This document shows, one piece after another, positions 1 to 6,226 of a stretch of DNA of 6,699 nucleotides. The stretch is from contig DOZZ01000114.1 of NCBI GenBank assembly GCA_003517725.1, forward strand, positions 1 through 6,699. Direction: 5' to 3'. The notes below the pieces were generated by a model. The model was not told where the DNA came from and made no database searches. It saw only the letters and a program-made list of their open reading frames with translations. Made by a program: the position numbers and the translations under genes. The first letter of the stretch is position 1. Each line of letters opens with the position of its first letter. This DNA comes from Bryobacterales bacterium (GTDB taxonomy: Bacteria > Acidobacteriota > Terriglobia > Bryobacterales > Bryobacteraceae).

Positions 1-2013
1 TGGCTATGCGCGCTGGGACCTGGCTTGTTGGCGCAAACGGCCGATCCGGCTTACGCGCCGCTTGAGCAGGCCTATGCAGCGCTGCGCGTGAAGGATTACG
101 ATCGCGCGATTCCGCTGTTCGAGCAGGCCGTTGCCGTGGCGCCCGAGCGCGCCGCCATCCGCAAAGATCTGGCGTACACACTGCTCAAAACGGGTGAGTC
201 TGAAGCAGCGCGGGACCAGTTCGCGGTGGCCGTGCGTCTGGCCCCGGGTGATGAGCACACGGCGCTCGAATATGCCTTCCTGTGCTTCGAAGCGCCGGAC
301 CGCGAGGAGGCCCGCGCCATTCCGTTCAAAGCTGAAGCCCGGCGCATCTTCGACCGCCTTCGCCACAGCGCCGACCCGGCCGCGCGCGCCACCGCCGGGC
401 AAGCCTTCAGCAACATCGACGCGCCGCTGGCGGCGGGCATTGCCCGCTGGAGCGAGGCGGTGCTGCGGAGCCCGTCATTCAGCGCCCATTTTGAGCTGGC
501 CCAACTGGCCGAACAGCGCGACGATCTACCGCTGGCTGCCGAGAACTATCTCGCTGCGTGGAAGCTGCTGCCGGAGCGCCGCGGCGTGCTGATCGATTTA
601 GGCCGCGTATATCAGAGTCGCGGCCTGCCAGCCCAGGCGCATGCGGCGTGGCTGGCGGCCTCGCGTGGTGGCGAGCCCCGTGCCGCCGAGATGGCGCGCC
701 GCCTGCTGCCCGCGCGCTATCCCTTCGTCTATGAATTCCGCCGCGCGCTGCTGCTCGATCCCGCGAATGCCGCGCTGCATCGCGAGTTGGCTTACCTCTT
801 GATGCGAATGGCCGAAACCGGCGAAGTCAGCCATGCCGACGCCGAGCGCGAGTTTCGGGACATCACCACGCAGGACCCCGCCGATGTGCAGGCCGCCGCG
901 CAACTGGGGCTGCTGTATTGGGGACGCGACGAGAAAGAGCTGGCGCGGCCGCTACTCGATCGCGTGCTCCAGGGCGCGGACGACGATCTGGCTAACCGCG
1001 TGCGCACGGCGATGCACCTCCCGGTCAAACTGGTGAGCCGAAGCGCGGTGCCAACGGAAGCGAGCCCGCGCTTGATGGCCGACCGCAGCCTGCGGGCCGG
1101 TTATCTGAAGGACGCGCTGCGCTACCTGCGCCTGGCGCACGAGGCCGACCCGGGCGATTACTCGGTCATCTACAAATTGGGCACGGTGCTCAACCAGTTG
1201 CAGGACGATGCCGAGGCCATTCAATGGTTCGCCGTGGCCCGCGGCAGCCCCGACGCCGAGATCGCGGCTAACGCCACCCGCGCCTGGCACAATCTGCGGC
1301 CGAGCTTAGCTCTGCTGCGCACGACGACCTGGGTGTTCCCCTTCTACTCTTCGCGATGGCACGACGTGTTTGCGTACGGCCAAGTCAAAACCGAGTTCCG
1401 CCTGGGCAAGTTGCCCTTCCGGCCGTATCTCTCGATGCGCTTTGTGGGCGACTCGCGGCAGACGCTGCCGGGCGGGGTCGAGCCGCAGTATCTTTCGGAG
1501 AGCTCGATCATCGTGGGCGCGGGCGTGGCCACGCGCCAGTGGCACGGGCTGATGGGGTGGGCGGAAGCCGGTTCGTCGATCGGCTATCTGGACCATCACG
1601 CGCGGCCCGATTACCGCGGCGGAGCGTCGTGGGCGCGCTTCTACGGACGGAACATCTATTCGTCCGAGCGCGGGCTGTTTCTGGAGAACAACGCGGACTC
1701 CGTCTTCATCGGCCGCTTCAACAACGATCTGATCAACTATGGCCAATTGCATGCCGGCTACACGCCGGCCACGCCGCGCATCGCGACGCAGGTGGTTTGG
1801 AACGCGGGGCTGACCTTCGATGCACGGCGCCAATACTGGGCGAACTTCATCGAGACCGGGCCGGGTGTGCGCGTGCACGTGAATGGCACGCCGCGGCCGC
1901 TGGTGTTCTCCGCTAACTTTCTGCGCGGGGCCTATCTGATCAACCGGGGCAACCCGCGCGGGCCGAATTTCAATGACGTCCGGATTGGATTGTGGTATGC
2001 CTTCACGCATTAA
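1..2013 (+). CDS. TPR and outer-membrane beta-barrel protein, putative polysaccharide exporter (5' partial)
   Basis: The frame is open to the left edge, so the true start lies outside the window. The first visible codons read WLCALGPGLLAQ, which looks like the end of a signal peptide with cleavage after Gln. TPR-like helical pairs follow: 'AYAALRVKDYDRAIPLFEQA' and the next pair at about nt 55-250, further repeats at about 780-1000, and a clear pair at about 1085-1260. From about nt 1336 to the stop the sequence becomes alternating, aromatic-rich beta strands (for example DVFAYGQVKTEFRLG, LPFRPYLSMRFVGDS, NDVRIGLWYAFTH). I count about 11 likely strands, which fits an outer-membrane barrel. 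TPR plus C-terminal barrel is the layout of PgaA, PelB, BcsC and NfrA, which export or bind surface polysaccharides, with the TPR part in the periplasm. The next gene overlaps this one by 17 bp, so the two are probably translated together. A barrel with another role is possible. Architecture is fairly sure; the substrate is unknown. Confidence 0.8.
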   Translation, partial: WLCALGPGLLAQTADPAYAPLEQAYAALRVKDYDRAIPLFEQAVAVAPERAAIRKDLAYTLLKTGESEAARDQFAVAVRLAPGDEHTALEYAFLCFEAPDREEARAIPFKAEARRIFDRLRHSADPAARATAGQAFSNIDAPLAAGIARWSEAVLRSPSFSAHFELAQLAEQRDDLPLAAENYLAAWKLLPERRGVLIDLGRVYQSRGLPAQAHAAWLAASRGGEPRAAEMARRLLPARYPFVYEFRRALLLDPANAALHRELAYLLMRMAETGEVSHADAEREFRDITTQDPADVQAAAQLGLLYWGRDEKELARPLLDRVLQGADDDLANRVRTAMHLPVKLVSRSAVPTEASPRLMADRSLRAGYLKDALRYLRLAHEADPGDYSVIYKLGTVLNQLQDDAEAIQWFAVARGSPDAEIAANATRAWHNLRPSLALLRTTTWVFPFYSSRWHDVFAYGQVKTEFRLGKLPFRPYLSMRFVGDSRQTLPGGVEPQYLSESSIIVGAGVATRQWHGLMGWAEAGSSIGYLDHHARPDYRGGASWARFYGRNIYSSERGLFLENNADSVFIGRFNNDLINYGQLHAGYTPATPRIATQVVWNAGLTFDARRQYWANFIETGPGVRVHVNGTPRPLVFSANFLRGAYLINRGNPRGPNFNDVRIGLWYAFTH

Positions 2014-3967
2014 GCTCGCCCTTTTCGCGCTGGCCGCCGCGAGCCTGCACGCCCAGTCCTTCGCGGTCCTGTCTTCCGACGTGGGCCCATGGCCAACGCT
2101 GCTGGGTTCTATCGGTTTGCAGACGGAACCGGCCGCCACGGCGCGGGTGTTGGTGGCGCGCGCATCGACGGCCGCCGATCCGCAACTCTCGGCGCGGGTT
2201 ACGGCGGGCGCGCTGCTCATCCTCGAGGGCGAATCGGCGCTCGCGGCCAGCTTCGGCTTCCGCGCCACGCGCGATACCGTGGCGCTCACGAGCATCGAAG
2301 ATGTGCATCGTCCGGCGCTGCCCATCGTGCTGGAGCACGCGCTCGACATCGCGCGCTTTGAAGTGCCCGCCGCCGCGCGCGTTTTCGCCAAGGACCACTG
2401 GTCGAACGCGCCCGTCATCGCGGGATATAAGCAGGGCCAGGGCGCGGTGCTGTGGGTCGCGGCCAGCCCCGGCGCGCAGGGCTATGAGCGCTTCCCTTAC
2501 CTGCTGCATGCCTTGCACGATCTGGGGCTCGAAGCGCCGGTGCGTTCCGCGCGGCTGTGGGCCTTTTTCGACTACTCGTATCGCACCCGTGCCGACCTCG
2601 ACTACCTGGCCGCGCGCTGGCGCAAAGCCGGTATCGCGGCGCTGCACGTCGCGGCCTGGCATTTCTACGACAGCGATCCGGAGCGTGACGAATATCTGCA
2701 GCGCCTGATTCGCGCGTGTCACCGCCAAGATATTCAGGTCTATGCCTGGATCGAACTGCCGCACGTTAGCGAGAAGTTTTGGAACGAGCATCCCGAGTGG
2801 CGCGAGAAGACCGCGTTGCAGCAGGACGCCCAGCTCGACTGGCGCAAGCTCATGAACCTGATCAATCGCGACTGCTTCCGCGCCGCCTCCGGGGGAGTAA
2901 CGAGTCTGGTGCGGCGCTTTGACTGGGATGGCGTGAACCTGGCGGAACTTTACTTCGAGTCGCTCGAGGGCATGGCCAACCCGGCGCGCTTCACGCCCAT
3001 GAACGCCGATGTGCGCGCGCAGTTCCGCGCCCAAAACGCATGGGATCCGGCGGAGCTCTTCGCCACGCGCAAAGACGCGGCCAGCGTGCGGCTGTTTCTC
3101 GACTACCGCGCGGGTCTGGCGCGCGCTATGCAACAGGAGTGGCTGCAAGTTGTGGAACAGTGCCGGACGTTTCATCCCGATCTGGACATTGTTCTGACGC
3201 ATGTGGACGACCGCTTCGACACCGGCATGAAAGACGCGATCGGCGCCGATGCCGCGGCCGTGCTGCCGATGTTGAAGACGCGCGACTTCACTTTTTTGGT
3301 GGAAGATCCGGCGACTATCTGGAACCTGGGCCCGGCGCGCTATACGGAAATCGCCCGGCGTTACCAGCCGCTGACGCCGCGGCCCGACAAAATGGCCATC
3401 GACATCAACATCGTCGAGCGTTACCAGGATGTTTATCCCACCAAGCAGCAGACCGGCGCCGAGTTGTTTGAACTGGTGCACGTGGCCGCGCAGGCCTTTC
3501 CGCGCGTGGCGCTCTATTTCGAAAACTCAATTCTGGCGCCGGATCTCGATCTGCTGCCGAGCGCGACGGCCGCGGTGCGCGGGATTGTGCGCAAAGGAAA
3601 CCGCGTGACTGTCGATTCGCCCTTTGGCGTGGGCCTGGTGTGGCATGGCCCGGCGCTGGTGGATGCGCGGCCCTGGCCGGCGCAGGATCACGACACGGTG
3701 TGGCTGCCGGCCGGCGTCCACACCGTGGCAGCGAGCGATCGCGTGGTGGCCGTGCGGCTGCTCGACTTCAACGCCACGCTCGAAAGCGCCAGCGTCACCA
3801 GCACCGCCATCGAATTGCGCTACCGCAGCGCTGCCCGCGCTTTGGCCCGTTTCGAGCGCAAGCCGCTGTCGCTCCAAATCGATGGAAACGCGGCGCAACC
3901 GGTCTTTGAGGAAGATACGTTGCTGTTGCCACGCGGCGAACACACAGTGGCGGTGGGATTCGAGTAA
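1997..3967 (+). CDS. Secreted GATase-like/TIM-barrel protein, putative polysaccharide-processing glycosidase
   Basis: I chose the ATG at 1997 (656 aa) over the ATG at 1973 because it opens directly into a signal peptide, MPSRIKLALFALAAASLHAQ, probably cut after Gln20. Residues about 21-180 look like a Rossmann/flavodoxin-type domain of the GATase/ThuA kind ('GQGAVLWVAASPG', 'RFPYLLHALHDLGLEAP') but contain no cysteine, so amidotransferase chemistry is unlikely. Residues about 186-515 read as a TIM barrel: RLWAFFDYSYR at the start, then strand ends 'AALHVAAWHFYD', 'IQVYAWIELPH', 'FDWDGVNLAELYFE', 'LDIVLTHVDDRFD' and 'VALYFEN'. This resembles GHL10/PgaB-type glycoside hydrolase-like domains; D309, D311, E317 and E321 are candidate active-site acids. 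Residues about 520-656 appear to be two beta-sandwich units ending in similar hairpins. The start overlaps the upstream exporter-like gene by 17 bp. Inferred role: periplasmic or surface processing of the exported polymer. Fold assignment is by eye, with no family name certain. Confidence 0.8.
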   Translation: MPSRIKLALFALAAASLHAQSFAVLSSDVGPWPTLLGSIGLQTEPAATARVLVARASTAADPQLSARVTAGALLILEGESALAASFGFRATRDTVALTSIEDVHRPALPIVLEHALDIARFEVPAAARVFAKDHWSNAPVIAGYKQGQGAVLWVAASPGAQGYERFPYLLHALHDLGLEAPVRSARLWAFFDYSYRTRADLDYLAARWRKAGIAALHVAAWHFYDSDPERDEYLQRLIRACHRQDIQVYAWIELPHVSEKFWNEHPEWREKTALQQDAQLDWRKLMNLINRDCFRAASGGVTSLVRRFDWDGVNLAELYFESLEGMANPARFTPMNADVRAQFRAQNAWDPAELFATRKDAASVRLFLDYRAGLARAMQQEWLQVVEQCRTFHPDLDIVLTHVDDRFDTGMKDAIGADAAAVLPMLKTRDFTFLVEDPATIWNLGPARYTEIARRYQPLTPRPDKMAIDINIVERYQDVYPTKQQTGAELFELVHVAAQAFPRVALYFENSILAPDLDLLPSATAAVRGIVRKGNRVTVDSPFGVGLVWHGPALVDARPWPAQDHDTVWLPAGVHTVAASDRVVAVRLLDFNATLESASVTSTAIELRYRSAARALARFERKPLSLQIDGNAAQPVFEEDTLLLPRGEHTVAVGFE

Positions 3968-3970
3968 AGG

Positions 3971-4047
3971 TGGTGGGCACGAGCAGATTCGAACTGCTGA
4001 CCTGCCGCTTAGGAGGCGGCTGCTCTATCCATCTGAGCTACGTGCCC
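3971..4047 (-). tRNA. tRNA-Arg (anticodon CCU)
   Basis: Read on the minus strand, a complete cloverleaf is visible. A perfect 7-bp acceptor stem (GGGCACG with CGTGCCC) is followed by D arm GCTC/GAGC with a 9-nt loop, anticodon stem GCCGC/GCGGC around the loop CTCCTAA, a 5-nt variable loop, T arm AGCAG/CTGCT with loop TTCGAAT, discriminator A, and an encoded CCA at 3971-3973. The anticodon CCT (U33 before it) reads AGG, so this is the arginine tRNA for a rare codon in a GC-rich genome. The CCA end lies only 3 nt beyond the stop codon of the convergent gene, leaving no space for a separate terminator. Arginine tRNA 3' ends are frequent integrase attachment sites, but no integrase is visible here. 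Confidence 0.97.
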
Positions 4048-4059
4048 GACAACAATTCC

Positions 4060-4088
4060 AGTGTAATTCGTTCTCCATATGGATAACA
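4060..4088 (-). promoter_or_regulatory. Possible promoter of tRNA-Arg
   Basis: On the minus strand a -10-like TACACT (4060-4065) is preceded, after a 17-nt spacer, by a weak -35-like TGTTAT (4083-4088). It sits about 12 nt upstream of the mature tRNA 5' end, a sensible distance. A 10-bp palindrome TCCATATGGA lies at 4074-4083, within the spacer and touching the -35. The match is modest and was found by eye. Confidence 0.3.
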
Positions 4089-4093
4089 GATCC

Positions 4094-4118
4094 CGTGGGG
4101 CTGAAGGCCTGCCCCACG
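4094..4118. repeat. Extragenic hairpin, 8-bp perfect stem, REP-like
   Basis: The arms CGTGGGGC (4094-4101) and GCCCCACG (4111-4118) are exact inverted copies around a 9-nt loop that contains AGGCCT. No T-run follows on either strand, so it does not look like an intrinsic terminator. It lies between the divergent tRNA and small-protein genes, just 8 nt before the Shine-Dalgarno of the latter. GC-rich hairpins of this type often belong to dispersed REP-like families. Only one copy is in the window, so repeat status is inference. Confidence 0.5.
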
Positions 4119-4126
4119 CTAATATC

Positions 4127-4133
4127 GGAGGAG
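4127..4133 (+). promoter_or_regulatory. Ribosome binding site of the 49-codon gene
   Basis: GGAGGAG is a strong anti-16S match directly before the ATG at 4135. Spacing is unusually short: 3 nt from GGAGG to the ATG, or 1 nt if the whole GGAGGAG pairs. The next in-frame start-like codon (TTG at 4147) would be too far away, so the ATG is preferred. Confidence 0.6.
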
Positions 4134-4134
4134 C

Positions 4135-4284
4135 ATGCGCACTAATTTGTTTTTCAAAGTTCAAGTCGAGCACGACGCTAACGAATCGCCCGAGCGCCTG
4201 GCCATTGAAATCGCGCGGCAGATCCAAAAGATTTACGTCGTGCGCTCCGCCGAGCTCTCCCACTCCGCCCCCGTCGAGCGCTAG
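4135..4284 (+). CDS. Small conserved-looking hypothetical protein (49 aa)
   Basis: This short frame begins at an ATG with a strong Shine-Dalgarno and ends in TAG. The protein starts MRTNLFFKVQVEHD and appears to form a beta strand (LFFKVQVEH, residues 5-13), an amphipathic helix (SPERLAIEIARQIQKIY, 18-34) and a second strand (VVRSAELSH, 35-43), a compact beta-alpha-beta unit without signal peptide or cysteine. Third-position GC and residue balance fit a translated gene. It is divergent from tRNA-Arg and convergent with the dGTPase-like gene, with which it shares its stop site. It resembles short acidobacterial hypothetical proteins I recall, but I cannot name a family. Function unknown; probably cytosolic. 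It might instead be spurious, but the ribosome binding site and the predicted fold argue against that. Confidence 0.72.
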   Translation: MRTNLFFKVQVEHDANESPERLAIEIARQIQKIYVVRSAELSHSAPVER

Positions 4285-5393
4285 CTAAAAATCTGCGTGT
4301 AGGTGCGGTCGAAAAACACGTCGGTCATGCCCGCGATGTAGTCGCACACCACCCGGTGCACCGGATGGTCCACCGCTTTTTCGGTGTACGCCGGAGGCAT
4401 GCGCGCCGGGTCCTCCATAAAATAGGCGAACAGCGTCGCGATGCGCCCCGTGGCCAGTAAGCGGTCTTGCTCGATGATCTCCGACGCGTACACACGCGCG
4501 TGCAGTAGTTGCTTGATTTGCGCCGACGCCGTGGCGCAATCGGGGCTCAGCGCGGCCAGCCGCTCGGGCCACGCACGCACGTCGTCGCTGCTCTCGACCC
4601 CGGCGCGCACCGCCGCCTCCGCCGTGCCCTCGATCAAACCCGAAGCCAGCCGGTCGATCAACCCGCGCAGGCACTCCTGAAACTGCTCATGCGCGCTGGC
4701 TCCCGGAAACTGCGTCTGCACGGCCTCCAGCAAGTCGGCGAATGCCGGCACGGCGGCGGCCACTTCGTCCATGTGAATCAGTTGCGCCGAGATGCCGTCG
4801 TCCAGATCTGCCGCGTTATACGCCACCTCGTCGGCCAGATCGATGAGCTGGGCTTCGAGTGGCGGCCGCAGGCCCGGCAAGTACTGATCGAGCGCCGGAA
4901 AATCGCCCCGCTCGAAATCTTTCGAGTGCTTCACGATACCCTCGCGCACCTCGAACGTCAGGTTCAGTCCAGGGAAACGCGCATAGCGCTGTTCGAAATT
5001 TTCGACGATGCGCAGCGCGTGCTCGTTGTGGTCGAAGCCGTCGCCGAAGCGCTGCATTTGGCGATTCAGCTCGCTCTCGCCGGCATGCGCAAAGGGGGGA
5101 TGCCCGATATCGTGGACCAGCGCCAGCGCTTCCACCAGCTCTTGGTTCAAGCCCAGCGCCGCGCCTACCGTGCGCGCCATCTGGGTTACTTCAATGGTGT
5201 GCGTCAGGCGGTTGCGAAAATGGTCCGAAACTCCCGCCGCGAAGACCTGCGTCTTGGCCTCCAGCCGGCGAAATGCCCGCGAATGGATAATGCGGTCGCG
5301 GTCGCGCACGAACTCACTGCGATACGGATGATGCGGTTCAGGATAACGGCGGCCCCGGCTGGTTTCGGCGGAAAATCGGAGCGGTCCGAGCAT
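4281..5393 (-). CDS. dgt: Deoxyguanosinetriphosphate triphosphohydrolase-like HD protein
   Basis: The 370-aa product belongs to the dGTPase branch of the HD superfamily, which cleaves dNTPs (classically dGTP) to deoxynucleoside and triphosphate and so tunes cytosolic dNTP pools. Seen in order: 'YRSEFVRDRDRIIHSRAFRR' (24-43) and the following LEAKTQV, 'RLTHTIEV' with H65, the HD motif 'ALVHDIGHPPFAHAGE' with H94-D95, 'GFDHNEHALRIVENF' (119-133), and 'LIDLADEVAYNAADLDD' (183-199), which carries the last metal-ligand Asp (probably D188). All expected metal-ligand positions seem present, so it should be active. Its length matches the short 'dGTPase-like' group (about 370-390 aa) rather than E. 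coli Dgt (about 505 aa), and these short enzymes can have broader or allosterically activated substrate use. The ATG at 5391-5393 has no convincing Shine-Dalgarno. It lies 13 nt after the YfgM-like gene and is probably translated from the same transcript. Confidence 0.93.
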   Translation of the reverse strand: MLGPLRFSAETSRGRRYPEPHHPYRSEFVRDRDRIIHSRAFRRLEAKTQVFAAGVSDHFRNRLTHTIEVTQMARTVGAALGLNQELVEALALVHDIGHPPFAHAGESELNRQMQRFGDGFDHNEHALRIVENFEQRYARFPGLNLTFEVREGIVKHSKDFERGDFPALDQYLPGLRPPLEAQLIDLADEVAYNAADLDDGISAQLIHMDEVAAAVPAFADLLEAVQTQFPGASAHEQFQECLRGLIDRLASGLIEGTAEAAVRAGVESSDDVRAWPERLAALSPDCATASAQIKQLLHARVYASEIIEQDRLLATGRIATLFAYFMEDPARMPPAYTEKAVDHPVHRVVCDYIAGMTDVFFDRTYTQIFS

Positions 5394-5406
5394 CGCCGGC
5401 GCGCGT

Positions 5407-6111
5407 TTATTTCGCGTTGAGGGCGGCCAGCGCCGTGTTGGCTTCCTGCCCCACCGCGCCGCTCACGCCCAGCAGCGATTGCAGCAGCACCCGAGCCTGC
5501 GCCGGGTTGGTCTGGGCCAGGTTGGTGGCCAGCATCAATGTGGCCTGTTCCTTCGACACCAGGTCGGTCGGATTGGCCATTAGATCGCGCAGAATTTTCT
5601 CGCCGTCGGCCGGGCGGTTCTGGGCGTACGCAATCTGCGCCAGCGCCAGTTTCGCCAGAGAAGCATATTCCTTATCGCTCGAATCGGCCAGCGTCTGGAA
5701 GCGCTTGCGGGCGTCATCCAGCTTGTTGGCCTTCAGGTCGGCGGACGCCAGAAAGTATTGCGCCAGGCTGCCCTGATGCGTGCCGGGGTAATCATTGGCC
5801 AGAGTCTGAAACGCCCGCGTCACAGCGTCCTGCTTGGCCTGCTCGTTCGGAAAACTCGGACCCATCGGTGGCGCCAGCGGACCCACCGGGGCGTCCTGCA
5901 ACGCCAGCGCTTCGCCCAGTTTCTGTTCGCGGATGCCTTGCTGCCTGTCGCGCCAGATCAGCACGCCGCCTACAATCAGCGCCACGGCTACCACGCCGGC
6001 GACAATTTGGACTACCTGCGAGCGGTGCAGCGCGAAATAGTCAACGGTGTGTTCAACTTCAACGGCGAAACGGTCGGTCTTTAAGTCTTGACGGGAAAAT
6101 TGAGATGCCAC
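5407..6111 (-). CDS. Membrane-anchored TPR protein, YfgM-like
   Basis: The 234-aa protein starts at GTG (6109-6111) with GGAG about 5 nt upstream. A basic/acidic cytosolic N-terminus 'RQDLKTDRFAVEVEHTVDYF' (7-26) is followed by one transmembrane helix (about 33-53, QVVQIVAGVVAVALIVGGVLI) and then a helical periplasmic region with TPR-like pairs: 'AFQTLANDYPGTHQGSLAQY' (100-119), 'LKANKLDDARKRFQTLAD' (126-143), 'LAQIAYAQNRPADGEKILRD' (157-176). This is the YfgM/TPR_21 layout. In E. coli, YfgM is an ancillary partner of the SecYEG translocon and of periplasmic chaperones. Between TM and TPRs lies a proline-rich linker (about 75-88). It precedes the dGTPase-like gene by 13 nt and diverges from the MerR gene. 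Overall class is secure; an exact YfgM role is inferred. Confidence 0.85.
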   Translation of the reverse strand: MASQFSRQDLKTDRFAVEVEHTVDYFALHRSQVVQIVAGVVAVALIVGGVLIWRDRQQGIREQKLGEALALQDAPVGPLAPPMGPSFPNEQAKQDAVTRAFQTLANDYPGTHQGSLAQYFLASADLKANKLDDARKRFQTLADSSDKEYASLAKLALAQIAYAQNRPADGEKILRDLMANPTDLVSKEQATLMLATNLAQTNPAQARVLLQSLLGVSGAVGQEANTALAALNAK

Positions 6112-6136
6112 GCAAACTCCGGAGATTGAACTTTTA

Positions 6137-6161
6137 TCGTAACATGCTCAAGCAGTTACGA
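6137..6161. promoter_or_regulatory. Dyad overlapping the probable promoter of the YfgM-like gene
   Basis: TCGTAAC (6137-6143) and GTTACGA (6155-6161) are perfect 7-bp inverted copies around 11 nt. Inside them a second inverted pair, TGCT (6145-6148) and AGCA (6151-6154), extends the symmetry with a single unpaired A at 6144. On the minus strand the outer arm overlaps a -10-like TACGAT (6136-6141), 25 nt before the GTG start. It could be a regulator binding site, perhaps for the adjacent MerR protein, or an RNA hairpin. No T-run makes it a terminator. Confidence 0.4.
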
Positions 6162-6189
6162 GCCCCTCCCGCGCGGTTCCGAAATTGAG

Positions 6190-6205
6190 TACAATCTGTT
6201 AACAG
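6190..6205 (+). promoter_or_regulatory. -10 element and palindrome before the merR-type gene
   Basis: TACAAT (6190-6195) is a near-consensus -10 box. It is immediately followed by the perfect 10-bp palindrome CTGTTAACAG (6196-6205), which would cover the expected transcription start. No good -35 is found 16-19 nt upstream, as is common for activator-dependent promoters. AAAGGAG (6213-6219) then serves as ribosome binding site 7 nt before the ATG at 6227. Confidence 0.45.
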
Positions 6206-6226
6206 CCGAAACAAAGGAGTGGCGAA

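Noticed and set aside
1973..1996. Upstream ATG at 1973 as the start of the TIM-barrel gene
   Set aside because: It would add eight residues (MTSGLDCG) before a textbook signal peptide and has no Shine-Dalgarno. The ATG at 1997 is more likely.
1306..2418. Minus-strand open frame (370 codons) spanning the junction of the first two genes
   Set aside because: Composition is Arg/Ala/Ser-rich with no motif, and it crosses two well-supported + strand genes.
2003..3481. Long minus-strand open frame (492 codons) antisense to the TIM-barrel gene
   Set aside because: The + strand frame has a signal peptide and recognisable domain pattern. The minus frame gives an Arg/Gly/His-rich sequence without any domain signal, typical of shadow frames in GC-rich DNA.
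4074..4083. Palindrome TCCATATGGA as an operator for the tRNA
   Set aside because: A 10-bp palindrome can occur by chance. It lies within a weakly supported promoter, and no regulator is suggested.
4094..4118. Hairpin as an intrinsic terminator for dgt or the tRNA
   Set aside because: No run of T follows the stem on either strand, and the hairpin lies upstream of the tRNA rather than after it.
4509..5420. Plus-strand open frame (303 codons) opposite the dGTPase-like gene
   Set aside because: The minus strand encodes a complete set of HD/dGTPase motifs. The plus frame shows none.
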